Positions 11,101 through 23,309 of a DNA stretch of 64,000 nucleotides are shown here, piece after piece. The translations under genes were made by a program, and so were the position numbers. Position 1 is the first letter of the stretch. Every line of letters starts with the position of its first letter. Under the pieces are notes generated by a model, which saw only the letters and a list, made by a program, of their open reading frames with translations, did not search any database and was not told where the DNA came from. Source of the stretch: Antennarius striatus (taxonomy: Eukaryota > Chordata > Actinopteri > Lophiiformes > Antennariidae); contig NC_090785.1 in assembly GCF_040054535.1 (NCBI RefSeq), positions 20,775,001 to 20,839,000 on the forward strand, written 5' to 3'.

Positions 11101-14100
11101 AGATGTAAGGTGGTTTAATATCAGTATGGGGAAGGTTCATAAACGTTTAAAATTACCGTAAATAATAAAATAAATAGTTCATAGTTGTATCGCAGGTGAT
11201 GGTTCCTCAGAGAGGCCTATTGTACAACTATATGGATGTAATAGTTACTAGTTTTGTCAGAATAACTCCGCACTCTAATTAGCAGTACAGGTACTTGAAA
11301 GCAGATGAGAACACCCAGTCCTCATCACATATCAGTACGCACATGAACCAGGTTACTGCCCATAAGGTAAAAGCCGAGCAGAAGATTGGTGGATGTTGAT
11401 TTAATCCAAATTCATACACGCACAAAATCAAAAGGACCATCTTCTATTTGTTTTATATAAATTTAAAGACAATTCCTATGATTTAAGACTAAGTACTTGA
11501 ATATTGATCATTAGAGGCATGTTGTTCTGCCCCTGTTACTTGCCTACATCACAGGGTAAATAAGTAGTTCTGTAGTAATGAGCTTGGCCTGGGTTATTCT
11601 GTGTAAAAAGCGGTATGACGCTACTGTTGGTACAGTTCAATCGTCATTGCAATGCAGTCTGTATTTGTTGGCAGGGAGATTCCAGGAGAAGGAGCAATGG
11701 AGTTCAAAAGGTAAAAGACCAAACATCTATAATGTATAGTGTAAGCCCACTTATGGCCTCAGAACCTCATTAAATTCTTAATGTGTTGTGTATTTCGGAG
11801 ATTTCTCCATAGTCCGCATCATAGCCTGGAACAACTTTAGTCCCATCCCAGTCCTTCTAGTTGCTCCTGGTGACTCTGTGGTGTCTCTGCTGCTCAGGTT
11901 ATCTTGTGTTTGGTGTGTGATGATCATCACAGGCTGACAAAACATTGGAAAGATGTTTTTAGGTTGTGTTGGAACTGACTTCTGTCACCGGCTTCAATAA
12001 TCTGCAGTTTCTCCAGACCTGACAGCATACAATGATGCTCCTCTACATGTTTTCAGAAAATGTGATGCCTTAAACTGCTTTACACATTTCACATATTTAC
12101 AAAAGATAATCACGAGTTGAATTTGCAGTTAGAAAAAACAATGCAGCAGATAGGTTAGAGGACTTGGATGTAAGCAAGAAAAAACTTCCCTGCAGATCCA
12201 GGAACAACAGGAACAGAAGCTGCTCGAGAGAGAGGAGGTGAAGCGTTATGAAGCCCAGCTGGAGGCCGACATGAAGAACCACCAGCCCTGGGGCCGCGGT
12301 GGCGGAGGGGCCCCACTCAGGGACAGCACTGGGAATCTTATCGGTATGTCCCTGAATCTCATGTGTTTTTTAAATATAATACAGCATTTATTCTGACTTT
12401 TAACTTCCTTGACCAGCCGACCTCAACCAGATGCACAAGGTCAATGAAGAGACCTACAGTAACCCGAAGCAGCAGCAGAAGAGAGCTATAGCTGCCATGA
12501 CGGTCCCCCAGACAGAGTTCTCCGACCCCAAAGAGAGGGTCTCTGGTATGGTATCACAACTCAGTATGTCACCAGTAATGGGCGATGTAGACAATCATTT
12601 GAATGAGTCTAATATTACAACACCAAAAAGTCTGCTTCTTACCATTATTTATACCATTTACTATCTCCCCTAACCAATCACGGCGCATCCGCCAGAAGGA
12701 ATCACATGAACAATATGGTGTAAGGAATCTGCTATGTTAGGAGAAGAAATAACTATACATGGACTTCCCAGTTATACGTATAAAGAGTGTCATAACTGTT
12801 CTAACAATTTTCATGTTTTTGAGCAGAGAGTCCAACAACAGGAACGACACAGAAAACAACGATTTCTGAGTGAAACTAGCTGCTAGCACCAACAGTCTGT
12901 CCAGCTATGGTTTCCGTTTGGAATGGGGACAATCAATGTAGTATCAAAAATGCTCCTCGGGCATCTGACAAAAATGGTCTTTAAGTAACTGCATGCAGTT
13001 CTGTTCATGTAGTCAGCTAACAGAACTATCACTTCTCTAAAATTTCTTTCCACTTGCTCTTTTGACAGGTGCCTTTTCCTTTAACGTTAGCTCCTTTCCC
13101 AATCTCACCATTAGTTATCTTTCTTTCTCCAGTTAGCCTGCTAACATTCATCTACGGTTTCGCAATCCCCTCCCAGCGCCATCCATGATTTGCCAACACA
13201 AAGTCGTTACGTCACCATGTTGATTTTTGACTGTGTTGGGTGCGTTTGGTTTTTAATACCAGTACATTTGTTTTCATATGTTTGGTATGAAGTCTGATAT
13301 TATTGTTTTATTGTGGAATCTCCACGGGTTCCCGCTATTATATATACAGTATACTTTGGGATATAATATGACATAGGCCAACACTGGGTCAGTGTTCCAT
13401 TTTTAGATTAGAGAGTTTTTATCCAATCAGAATTTAGCTAGCTTTTGTTGCCAGGTTGAATGAAATCTGCTCAGGGCTTTCAGAATCTAGAATATAGGCG
13501 TCCCTGTATTGTGAGAAAACGGACACATATAGTTAATGGACGGATGCGATAGCCAATCAGATCACGAGTTGGCCTTCTAAGGCCTGCTGGTTGGCCCCAC
13601 ATTGTCCCGAGGTGTACAAGTCCTGTGATTGGATACTCACTCTGAGAAGGCAACAGATCACAAAAGTCGGGATACCATTAGAGCCTAGAGCTTTAAGAGA
13701 TGTCTGCAAGCGTTTTGAATCTGAAACCCTACTTGCTTTTTGCTGCCACATCGGCTGAAGGAGGTTTGCAAGCTGAGTGTGACACGAGTGGGATAATGAT
13801 CAGCACCTCTAAATCCGAGGCCATGGTTCCTAACCGGAGAAGGGTGGTGTGCCCTCTCCAGAGCGGTGGAGAGTCTTTGCCCCAAGTGGAGCAGTTTAAA
13901 TATCTTGGGGTGTTGTTCACGAGTGGGGTAAGGATGGAACGTGACATTGACAGATGGATCGGTGCAGCTTCTGGAGCAATGCAGTAGATGTATAGGTCTG
14001 TCATGGTGAAGAAAGCTGTATCATGAGACAAAGCTCTCGATTTACTGGTCAATTTATGTTCCTATTCTGACCTATGGTCATGAGCTTTGGGTCATGACTG

Positions 14101-16784
14101 AAAGGACAAGATCCCAGATACAAGCGGCTGAAATAAGTTTCCTCCATAGAGTGGCTGGGAACACCCTTAGAGATAGGGTGAGGACCTCAGTCACCAGGGA
14201 GGAGCTCGGAGTCGGAGGAGAGCCGCTGCTCCTCCACCTCGAGCGGAGCCAGCTGAGGTGGTTTGGACATCTGTTCCAGATGCCTCCTGGACACCTCACT
14301 CGGGAGTTGTTGCGGGCGTGTCCTACCTCATGAAAGACCTTGGAAGCATTGGAGGGACTATGTCTCTCGACTGGCGAGAATACATCGTCATATTTTCATT
14401 CCTGTAGAGTAGAATGGTTGCCCACCAGAAAGAAGTATGTTTTAGTTTGAGTCAAACTTGAATTTATTGTGTTTCTCTTGTAGGGTTCACACATGTCCAC
14501 ACCCCCCAGTTTGCCAGAGGAAATGTGTTTCCCAACCAGCCCAGCCAGCAACAGATGCTGGAACAAGACAAGTACAAGGCTGACCTCAAGCATCAGGTAT
14601 TGCTTCAAACCAGCAATGGTACTCAGATTGTCATTTACATCATCTTAGTACTCCAGTTTTTAAGTTTTTAAGCTTAGCGTTGTATTCATGTGCAGTATTT
14701 CTGTTTGCTCATTAACATTGCGAATAGATTGATGAGAAAATGAGTAAAAAGGCTGAGGAGAGGGAACGAATAAGACTGGAGGATGAGAAAGAGGAGAAGA
14801 GGTTGGCAGAACAGAGGGCTCGCATCCAGAGGGAGTATGAGGAAGAGCAAGAGAAGAAGAAACAGAAGGAAATGGAGGTGAGGAACTTTCTTTTTATGAT
14901 CTTAGATCATAAAAAGTGTGTGATGATTAAGATCTCTTACTCTCTCTCTCTCTCTCTCTCTCTCTCCCTGTTGGCAGCAAAAAGCCAAGAATGAAGAATT
15001 GATTCACCTGGCAGAGCAAAGGAGGAAAGAGGCAGAAAGGAAGAAGGACGAAGCAGAGAAGAAGGAGAATGCAGCCTTGAGGAGGCAATATGAGAGGGAG
15101 AGGCAGGCTCGGATGGAGGAGGTCAGTTCATAGCAACTCCACAACATTAGTATGAAAATCACACTGCAGTTTAGGGACGACAAAGAAACAACAGCAGGTG
15201 AAACTTATTCTCATGTAATATTTTTAATAGATAACCGAGCAATCAGAACCTGTCCTGTGCAAACTCTGTCTCACCTACACCGGTAGGGACAGTCTGACCA
15301 TTGTGTCTTTTTCTGCTTCTAGCAGCTGTTGAAAATTGTTTAAAATAAGTGACAATGAATGGCCACTCAAACTACAGGCTACACACCCAGCAGACTGCAG
15401 CCATTCAAGTGAATTGAACTGAGTTTTAATGTAGTGAATGAACATGTGTGTGTTGTCAGGCCCACAGGGAGCCCTCACCTCCAATCCCTACTCTTCAGAG
15501 GACACACGGGCAATACCAGACCAGCCCCAGACCCCCAACTGTTGACAGCCAGCGTTCCTCTGCTCAGCTCTCTGTGAGTCACAGATATCTGAATAATGTT
15601 CTGTATTCAATAGGATGCGTTTCCCTTTTGTTGACCTCTGTTGTGTCTTTCAGGAGCGCTCTTTGTCTGGTCTCCAGTCCCCTCCTGTCCCAGCTGTTAG
15701 GAATCACCTCCGAGCTGCAGGTACCAGATGAGTTAGCTCTATTTACCAGCTTTAATCTCAGCAGCAGCTTGTCTCACGGACATTGTTGGAATGTTCATTT
15801 TAACAAACGTGTGCGTGTGTGTGTTTTCAGGAGATCAGCGTGATGTAATCAGTGCATTGTCAGCTTTGAAGAGGCAGCTTCGCAGTGAACAAAAACGTCT
15901 GGAGGGTCACCTTCGTCAGTATGACAGGGAAGAAGTGGAGTCTTCTCTGAGTGACAGGTCAGACCCAAACACATATTATATTGTATTGATCACATCGAGA
16001 AAGAGAGCATGAAACAAAAGCTACTCCATAAAGCAGGGATGTCAGCATAATGGCTGTCCTCAAAAGGCTAGATGGAAAAGTGCTTTAAACAGTCTATCAG
16101 AGTGTGGGAAAAGGTAATACAGATATAAGGTGGTTTAATATCAGTATGGGGAGGGTTCATAAACGTTTAAATTATCATAAATAATGAATAGTTTGTTGCT
16201 ATGTCGCGGAATTAGGTTTTTACGGGTGGTTCTGGAACACATTAACCACGAGTAACGATGGATTACTGCAAATGTAACTCAGTGTAATGTAAAAATAATT
16301 GTAACTACTCCTTAAAGTTAATTAACTCAGAATTTATTACTTGTACAAGTTACAAACGTTACAGTTGCACAGGAAAAAATGTTTGTCTGTTGCTCTGTAC
16401 ATAAATGCTTTTAGTTTGTCAGGTTATGAAATCCACAAAACTGCATTGATCAAGGATGAAACTATCCAACTAAATAAAGAAAAAGAACATCAAACTCAAG
16501 TTACGACATTAACTTTGTTCAAACCATTTTTGTCAATGTTAAAATGGGCTTAATATCTGCATTGTGAGAAATGTAGTTTTGATCAAAGCACACTTTTGAC
16601 GGAAGTCTGCTGGGATTGGCTCCAGCAAGACCGTGACTCATGAAAGTGGAAAATGTAACAAAATATAAGCCCTTTATACGTATATAAATTTTATTGTACA
16701 TAGAAACATTCATGACATAACATTTCTAACTTAACAACAAAGAAATGTGTTTATGTTTGCAGCCTTTTTTTATATGTGTTGTTC

Positions 16785-16868
<84 letters not shown>

Positions 16869-19800
16869 CGTGTGTATGTATGTGTGTGTTTTGTCTTTGT
16901 GTGAGAGTTCACTGGGACTTGAGTCATGAATGACAGACCATTCTGACATGCTTCTTACATGCATGTCCTGCACATTTTGCGCGCCAGCGCCTTTACAGGA
17001 AATGGCAGAGCCACAGCAGTGTCAGAAGAGCATAATTTTCTTCAAATGGCCACATATTTCTTCAAATGGCTTCTCTATTTAAGTTAAAAAAAAACAACGA
17101 ATAAATAGAAAGTTGTTTTTGTGCATGCTAAAACCTGTAGCAGCTGATGTTAAACTGGTGTTAAACATTTCTTGTGTCCGTCAGATTTGCACATTAGTGC
17201 AGTGTCTGACTGAAGGTGCTGCTGTGGATGGCCTTCAGGCCGTGGAGTGGGTGTATAGGGTTGACCATTACTGAAATCTGTTTGCTCAGAGTTCTGGACT
17301 CAGCCACCTGCTGTTCTGTTTGATGTTCAGTCCGACCACTGAGCCAACCCTCCTGCTCAGCTGGTCTGGTTTTGTTTGCTGTTTGGGCGTCTTCTTCCCA
17401 AAAACCAGAGCACTGGCCACCACTGAATGGTCGACACTGCACAGCAGGGGTGGGCAGATGTTGAATAACCATAGCCTCCTAAAGAAATCAAGTTGTTACC
17501 TGCACACCACTTCCATGACTCTTCTAGTCCAGCTCACTGTCAAGCTGCTCACCAAGGTAACTGTGGTTGGCGACCACCTTCACCTTTGTTCCCCTGATGG
17601 TGATTGGTGTAGTTTGTGTCCTCCTCCTGCCCTTCCTGAAATCTAGAATAATCTCCTTTGTTTTTGTGATGTTGAGATGAAGGTGATTGTGTGTACTCTA
17701 CTCTTGTTGAGTTTGTCCCCATACTCCTGTGCATCGCCCCCTTTGATGGGGCCAATAGCAGCGGTGTCAAAAGCAGCTGTAGGTGTTGTAAACTAGAATG
17801 GAGCCAACACCAGTGCTGGTCAGAATGGAGCTTGAGATGCTGCTCTGTAGGCCTACGTACTGTGGTCTGAGGAAAAGCCAATCCAAACATCACAGTACCA
17901 GTGATGGATCCACCTTCAGCTTCTCCATATATTCCCCTAACAGTCAGAGCTGAATGCAATTGAAGGAGCTTGAGAAGTCAATGCCATCCTAACAGATGCA
18001 TCAGAGGTGTCTGCCCTCTGCAGCAAGAACATGAGGGCATCATGGACACTGGTGTTGGGACTGATGCAAACTGTAAAGAGTCCATTTGAGTCTGATGTAG
18101 GAGAGGACAAGAGTGGGAAGGGCATTCATTGAAAAAGGAACTGGGTGAGATGTTGTCCACAGCTTTGGGATGTTCTGTAGATACAAGCTGAGGTTGGAAA
18201 GGTGTGTTTGGGTACCACACAGCTGTGAGCAGCTGGTCGTCAGGTGTTTAGGGCTGGTTTCTCTCGGTCCCACTGCTTTGCTTGGCTACAGTCCGTTCAG
18301 CATCATCCTGACCTGAGTTGGATGAAGAGTGATGGGTATGGCTGCTGGTGGAAGAGGGGGTGGGAAGAAGGGATTCTATGCAGATGACATGTCAGGAGTG
18401 TTCGAGAGAGGTAGGTGAGGTGAACAGTAAGCAACAATGGCCAACAGACCAAGTGGTTGGTGTGGGTTGGTTAGGGTGGAATGGAGTGGGTTTGGTTGTG
18501 TGTGGAGCAGTCAGATCTGTTGGGTAACCATCAGCCAGACTCTGCTCTCCATCAGGCAGAGTCTGCTTCAGCCCTGGGATCCTTGGTGTTCCAGCTCAAA
18601 CGTTCTTCACTCCATCTTACTGTAGCTGATGTTGTAGTTCAGGGGTGTAAAAGTCAAATACACAGAGGGCCAAAAAAAAAATTGTTGCAAGCCGAGGGCC
18701 GGGCTGGTTCGACATTTATTGAATTGAACATAGCCTATTGAACCAAGAGCTAACACAGTGTATATTATTTAATGATTAAATAAATAAAGCAATATTTTGT
18801 TATACACTGTATGTCTGTCAGTAACTTCAAACAAGTAAAAAAGCAAAAAAGTAATTGTTCTTCAAAAACAAAATAAGTTCCTTAATATCATGATAAATGC
18901 ATAAATGAAATTGCATGCATTATAAACTGAAAATACATTATTGTGCATGCATTATTGCATGCACAAAAATGTGTGTGCATAATATTATTTTTGTGCATGC
19001 ATTATAAAAAAATGATTAAAAAAATATTGTGCTGCTCCTACCAATCACTGCTTTCAAATAGTAAAATGAAGGAAAATCAAATCAGTTGTATTCTTTCTCA
19101 TGGCTCTTATCTGCAATTTTCCCTGAGTTCATTCATCTGAAATGAATATGAATAAATAAAATAAAATACTGACTTTGACACATGTGTTCTAGTTGGAACC
19201 TACGTGCTTCTTACCTCTCCAGTTCTTTTTGAAGGTGTTTGCTTTTGTTCCTCTCATTGTCCCTGACATTCTTTTTCTTTATGATCCCAACAAGTAAAAT
19301 GCAATTGATGGTGTCTCTGAATCATAAAGTCGATTCGTCACATGTGATATTATTAGAAGTTGTGTATTAAATGATAAAATTCAGATTTAAGCAGATAGCT
19401 TGAACATAAATAACTTGTGTGTTCGTGTCTTTTTTTTTCAGACAACAAGAGCGCCCCCCAGTGGATGTGTTTGATATGGCCATGCTTCGACGGCAGGTTC
19501 TGGTCCGAAGGCCCAACTCCACAAAACTGGAGCCCAGAAATCTGCAGCAAATCCACGACTCACTCCAACTCAACCACACAGGTAACACTTGAGCCTGTTT
19601 TCCCTGATGGCCGAGTCTTTTCATGTTTTAATGTTTTTAAATCGTCCACTCCCACTCAGCTTTCAGTAAAAAAGTAGTGATGTGGGTTTCACCATTGATG
19701 GCCTCCCCTTTGTCTATCCAGAGTTGGACCAAGGGTCTTATTTTTTAATGTCATAGTCAGTATTTGTCAATGTCAGTACGTCTTCTGTGAGGCCTCGTTC

Positions 19801-22648
19801 ACACCTGGTAAGATTTGTGTTTAGTATCATGATTCCAAAACACTGGAAAAGAGGATGTTCTTGATAACATGAGAAGACATCAACCATATTTCATTCACAT
19901 TGAGTAATAAATACTTGATAGCTTCTGCTACTCGTTGTAGCTCGCAGGTGGAGTTTGTGACCTTTGAACTTGGACAATTTTTTTTTTTTATGAAGAATGT
20001 GGTCAGAGTGGATAAACAACAGTTAATACTGTTCTCTCATCACACCACAATATAAAACCTGATGGCTATCGTTACAGAAACATTAGCTTCCTAAATTTTC
20101 TGTTAAAAAGCCTCGACTTCTCAGCTGCATCAAACAGAAGTGAACACAGGTCACATCCATCTACTTTATCCACTTTCACCAACCTCATTCCTCTCTCAGA
20201 TATTTGGATGTCTCCCATTTATGACATTAAATACCCCCAAAAAACACTTTTGACAAACAAACTTGTACTACTTGGGCATTTTTAATATAAAGTCCTCCTT
20301 TTGTTACAGAATATTGTGACCTGCCTCCACCACAGCAAAACAATTGTGTGGTGAGTGGAAAACAAATATAGATGAGCCTCAGTGAACAAAAAAAATTATC
20401 CTTGTTTGAATGTTGAACAGGATTTTCTGTTGCAGAGGAGTGTGATGAGGAGGTCTTCGAGAGGTTCTCTGCTGGACTCAGAGAGCACGTTCATCGGTGA
20501 GGCTGCCCAGAATTTGATGATGATTCAGAGTGCAATTTAAGCTGCAGACAACTGGAAGTCATTTGTGGCTGGAGATCTCTCAAGCCATCAGAACACACAA
20601 GCAGCACAGTACAGCACAGTATAATACACTCTACAGAAGCCTGTGATGTCGAGCTAAATATAGTTCTGGCTGTTTGTGTGTTAAATGTTAAGACCCCCTG
20701 GGAAATGCATTTGGAGTGCCTTGTATCCCAGAGCAGGAGAAATCCCCACTGCTGTCTGCAAGGGAGAGGAGGAGGCTGGCCAAACATTCACAGCGTTCCC
20801 AGGTACAGGAAGTATCAAGTAGACTCGTGTAGCCCGTTTTTATTCTAGTGTTTTTAGATCACAACCAATGATTCTAATCGTTCTCCTCTGGTAGCTTCAG
20901 GATCAAACTGCTTCCAGTCAGGATCAACATGACAACTACGCCGGTGGTGTTCAGCAGGAAGCTGATCCCAGCGATGACGATTGGAGCCAGGACAGGGCAG
21001 GTCTTGTGACGGCTCTTAGTCGTCATGGCAACGCGGCTGGTATTACTTTACAGAATCTGATGGGCGAGCACATCTATTATCAAAGCAGTTTTAAGAATGA
21101 AGGAATTACATTGCTTGTTATAAAAACTAGCAAAATCACACCTCTGTTAATACAAATATCAAACATACTATACCAACAGCACAAGTCAGAGTGAGACACA
21201 TTTGAAGCAGTGATTTGTTTTATTTTCCATTGCAAAGTTCTCATCAATGGTCAAAGATTTCTTGTCCATGCCGTCTCTAGAGGCCACTTGCTATGTCTGG
21301 TCAGTTAGCTGCAAGGCTAACTACAGTTTGAAGCTGTAATGTCTTACTTTAAAGATCCAGTAATTGAATACAGTAGTACCTTAAGATATGAGTTTAATCC
21401 ATTTCAAGTCAAACAAATCAAAACTCAGAGGATTTACTCATTTAAAATAGCTAAAATCATTTTAATCCATTCCAGCCTTTTAAAAAAGCCCCAAACCCAC
21501 TAAATTATTCATTTATTTTTTCTGATAGACATGAATACTTGACCTGTGTATAATTAATTACATATGAGTTACGTGAACGACGATAAAATATAAAAACAAA
21601 TACAAGAGTCACAGGCACACACAAGTTACATCTTGACTCCGCAAACAAGAACCGGATCCGATCTCAGCTGATGTTTTCTCTATCCGCCAACTAGAGTTGC
21701 TGTCCTGAAGCACGGCTCGTATCTTGGATTTTGCCCGTTTGTCGAACAAAAATATGGACAGAGCAACAGCTCGTATCTTCAAAAACTCGTATCTCAAGGT
21801 ACTGCTCTATATCTATGACCATCAGGAAGCCCTGTCAATCACAGACTTTAGAACAGCTAGAGCATACGAGGACAAAACCAGAGCACATTCTCACCGTAAA
21901 ATATGATTGAGTGTCAGCAACATAGAACATTCCACTGTGGTGTTATCACCAGTCAGATACGTGTAGTTCAGGAGCTAAAACAGGTCTTCTGGACTCAGCA
22001 GGAGTGACAAGTCCGTGTGACTTTAAACCTGCTATGTTAAGATAAATAATATGCTTTTTTAAAAAATATACTATTATAATCCCCAAAGGGAAATTAAGAA
22101 TGCACACTCGAGTTAGTATGTTAGTCAGTCAATCACACACATGCATATTAGTGTGTACAGGCCCTGTAATACACACAACCACACACAGGGGGAACTGTAA
22201 GCACGCAATGGGAGGTAGAGTGGCGGGCAGCTTCTTCTTGGTGCGCCCCAAACGAGCAGATTGTGAGGGGGGGCGGCATCTTGCTCGAGGGCGCCTCGGC
22301 AGTGCTCCAGAGGTGACCTGACACCTCCCACTGTCAGCTCACACTCCAGTGATTTTGGGCGGGAGCGGGAATCGAACCATCGATCTTGGAACATTGGACG
22401 GCCGCTCTACCATAAAAAACAATAAAAATTAACTGTTGGTTGTGTGGGATTATAAATAATGTATTTTGACCATGAGGCAGCCGTACTCTAATGTATCTTA
22501 ATCTTTGCCTCCCTGCCCGTGTTCTCCAGGAATCCTGGATCTGTCTGATGACGACTCCACGGCCACAGATCCCTGGATGCGTCCGGGAACGTCAGACACA
22601 TTGAAATACTTGGACCAACCATCGAGAAGGAAGCATTTGATGACGTAG
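5162..22648 (+). CDS. cspp1: CSPP1, centrosome and spindle pole associated protein (complete, 25 core exons)
   Basis: Microtubule-associated protein of centrosomes, spindle poles and cilia. Coding exons: 5162-5284, 5562-5634, 6162-6262, 6753-6812, 7659-7915, 8001-8098, 8394-8490, 8578-8635, 8936-9207, 9501-9610, 9694-9835, 9988-10096, 12196-12343, 12417-12545, 14484-14596, 14728-14877, 14978-15121, 15460-15573, 15654-15720, 15831-15957, 19442-19581, 20310-20350, 20436-20496, 20732-20802, 20895-21000, 22530-22648. The phases all agree, giving 1009 residues; human CSPP-L is somewhat longer. Diagnostic blocks: the N-terminal [57 protein letters not shown] near residue 535; a highly charged coiled coil at about 631-728 (exons 14728 and 14978); REPSPPIP at about 731; VDVFDMA near 836; an acidic tail with SDDDW and LDLSDDDS. 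The first ATG of exon 5154-5284 is used; M9 has an equally good context. Paralog a versus b cannot be told. Confidence 0.93.
6156..6161 (+). promoter_or_regulatory. cspp1: NAGNAG tandem splice acceptor of CSPP1 exon 3
   Basis: The acceptor reads CAGTAG before AGAGTTCC. Either AG keeps the frame: CAG use adds one codon (VESSIMG instead of ESSIMG). Both are legal, so two isoforms differing by one residue are possible. Confidence 0.5.
6813..7658 (+). other. CSPP1 intron with no recognised element
   Basis: 846 bp of AT-rich intron. A short direct duplication (AAGAAAAATAAGAGCGAAA, near 7300-7340) is seen. I see no repeat family or coding signal. Confidence 0.4.
8284..8338 (+). repeat. SINE family A head fragment
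   Basis: TCACAGTGGCGCAGTGGG is the box A end of SINE family A, with a decayed box B (GGTTTGATTG). It stops about 55 bp before the acceptor of the CSPP1 exon at 8394. Confidence 0.5.
10238..10885 (+). mobile_element. LINE 'X' copy 1, 3' end of reverse transcriptase ORF
   Basis: From [18 protein letters not shown] to WQLIRCGDP the frame is open to the stop at 10855-10857, then the tail GGGAAAAGCCGAAAGGAAAAG. It includes [17 protein letters not shown] and LPGRRPRGR, typical of the C-terminal end of RTE-type non-LTR retrotransposon ORF2. It is 5' truncated and matches 49640-50226 and 53115-53815. A 54-bp insertion interrupts it at 10256-10309. It lies in the CSPP1 intron between exons 10096 and 12196. 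The clade (RTE or a relative) is by memory. Confidence 0.75.
10256..10309. mobile_element. 54-bp hairpin insertion flanked by a 9-bp duplication
   Basis: LINE X copy 3 reads CTTAGGGTCAACAGTCCAGA without a break (53236-53255). Here 54 bp are inserted and CAACAGTCC is repeated at 10247-10255 and 10310-10318. The insert contains a 14-bp inverted repeat (10278-10291 and 10297-10310) with one mismatch. Confidence 0.55.
10935..11200 (+). repeat. Dispersed MITE-like repeat, copy 1
   Basis: A segment around GTGGGAAAAGGTAATACAG ... TAAACGTTTAAA recurs at 16088-16205 (+) and, reversed, at 25090-25215. The left end CAGTAATACCTCG after TA resembles a pogo/Tigger terminus. No coding content. The right end is unclear. 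Confidence 0.5.
11675..11710 (+). CDS. cspp1: Candidate in-frame CSPP1 microexon (36 nt)
   Basis: Between two phase-0 junctions (10096 and 12196) lies TTGGCAG|GGAGATTCC...CAAAAG|GTAAAA. It has exactly 36 nt, no stop, and would add [12 protein letters not shown] without shifting the frame. The upstream pyrimidine tract is moderate. It may be an optional exon or chance; only RNA can tell. Confidence 0.3.
12546..13690 (+). other. CSPP1 intron, no recognised element
   Basis: About 1.1 kb of intron ahead of the Rex3 fragment. No ORF or repeat family is recognised. Confidence 0.35.
13700..14390 (+). mobile_element. Rex3 (RTE-clade) retroposon, 3' ORF fragment
   Basis: Frames with stops read [48 protein letters not shown], then [20 protein letters not shown] and [19 protein letters not shown]. 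They align block by block with the Rex3 copies at 33890-34165 and 36430-36840. The fragment is 5' truncated and inactive, in the CSPP1 intron 12546-14483. Confidence 0.8.
14939..14966 (+). repeat. (CT)n microsatellite beside a splice acceptor
   Basis: A pure CT run lies 11 bp before the acceptor of the CSPP1 exon starting at 14978, so it can serve as that exon's polypyrimidine tract. Length changes here could affect splicing. Confidence 0.7.
16088..16210 (+). repeat. Dispersed MITE-like repeat, copy 2
   Basis: It matches 11070-11190 closely (GTGGGAAAAGGTAATACAG, TTTAATATCAGTATGGGGA, CATAAACGTTTAAA). Internal fragment only. Confidence 0.55.
16789..16866 (+). repeat. (TG)n microsatellite
   Basis: About 78 bp of nearly pure TG in the CSPP1 intron 15958-19441. 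The cysteine/valine ORFs over it are artefacts. Confidence 0.95.
17185..18350 (-). mobile_element. CR1/L2-like LINE, reverse transcriptase 3' half (decayed)
   Basis: Minus-strand frames, broken by stops, read [33 protein letters not shown], then [11 protein letters not shown] and [12 protein letters not shown], then [19 protein letters not shown]. This order (post-catalytic RT region, then the 'NPLHPLH' C-terminal block) is typical of fish LINE ORF2. It lies antisense in the CSPP1 intron. Confidence 0.65.
18638..19165 (+). mobile_element. Non-autonomous hAT-like element, copy 1
   Basis: It starts CAGGGGTGTAAAAGTCAAAT followed by GAGGGCC, resembling the 'caggggtgtcaaa' end of fish hAT elements. 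The internal part (TTCCTTAATATCA ... GCATAAATGAAATTGCATGC ... CCAATCACTGCTTTCAAATA) recurs at 30165-30460. No transposase frame. Confidence 0.6.
19582..20309 (+). other. CSPP1 intron, no recognised element
   Basis: 728 bp between the exons ending at 19581 and starting at 20310. No coding or repeat signal recognised. Confidence 0.35.
21371..21812. mobile_element. Tigger/pogo-type MITE
   Basis: The left end CAGTAGTACCTTAAGATATG and the right end (reverse complement AGCAGTACCTTGAGATACG) form terminal inverted repeats. TA flanks each side. There is no transposase ORF in the roughly 435 bp. It lies in the CSPP1 intron 21001-22529. Confidence 0.7.
22076..22413 (-). repeat. tRNA-derived SINE, family B
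   Basis: Read on the minus strand it has a box B-like GGTTCGATTCCCGC, then AGTGTGAGCTGACAGTGGG, GAGCACTGCCGAGG-type text, and a tail ending TTAATTTCCCTTTGGGG. Other copies: 30599, 35091, 35588, 37228, 63130. The tRNA-like head is partly lost. Confidence 0.75.
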
Positions 22649-22972
22649 CACCATGTCCCAGAATGAGGGAGGTGGCTCCCTTCAGATCAGATGTTCTTCA
22701 ACCCTGATGCTCTTACATGGAATTCTATCTGTCCACAGTTAACTCTAGGCATGTCTGAAATCACCATTTTATTCAGGTTTAGACGTCCACATTTGCAGGG
22801 ACATACCATGTGGATAGAAACAGTGTGTGGATGACACTGAGCTGACTGTATAGTCAGGAGAATGAATGTTGTTGATTCAGTGTGTTGTTGAATAAGGAGT
22901 CTTTACATATCAGTTTTTATCTTTTTGAGAAGCAGGTGAGTGTGTGACAATTATTGTAACAGTTGAAATAAA
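22649..22972 (+). other. cspp1: CSPP1 3' UTR with poly(A) signal
   Basis: Follows the TAG at 22646-22648. The AATAAA at 22967-22972 is the likely end of the CSPP1 message. Confidence 0.6.
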
Positions 22973-23309
22973 TAATGATAGAAGGTTGGAGGTGTCGTCA
23001 CAGCCTAAAGAAGATAAAGCTTACACACACACACGCCACCATCTTCCACTGCTTGGGATAGAACCCATCAAAAGTTCTCCCTCATGACTCAAGCAGACAT
23101 TCCAGTGTCAAGATATTCAAACCCAACAAGAGACACACTTCATCCAACTCAGTGCTACACTTACTGTATAGTCAGGACACTTACTCAGTGCCACAGCAGC
23201 ATAACTAGCGACTTCATTTAAAAATTGTCTGGGCAAAAACACCTGAGATAGTTACGTTTATGGTTACAAACTAATTTTATGGTCTTCAGGTTTCAAGGAG
23301 CTCAATACG

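Noticed and set aside
16745..16933. ORFs coding Cys-Val or Thr-His repeats
   Set aside because: They are translations of a (TG)n microsatellite; the same holds at 37402-37707 and 63248-63451.
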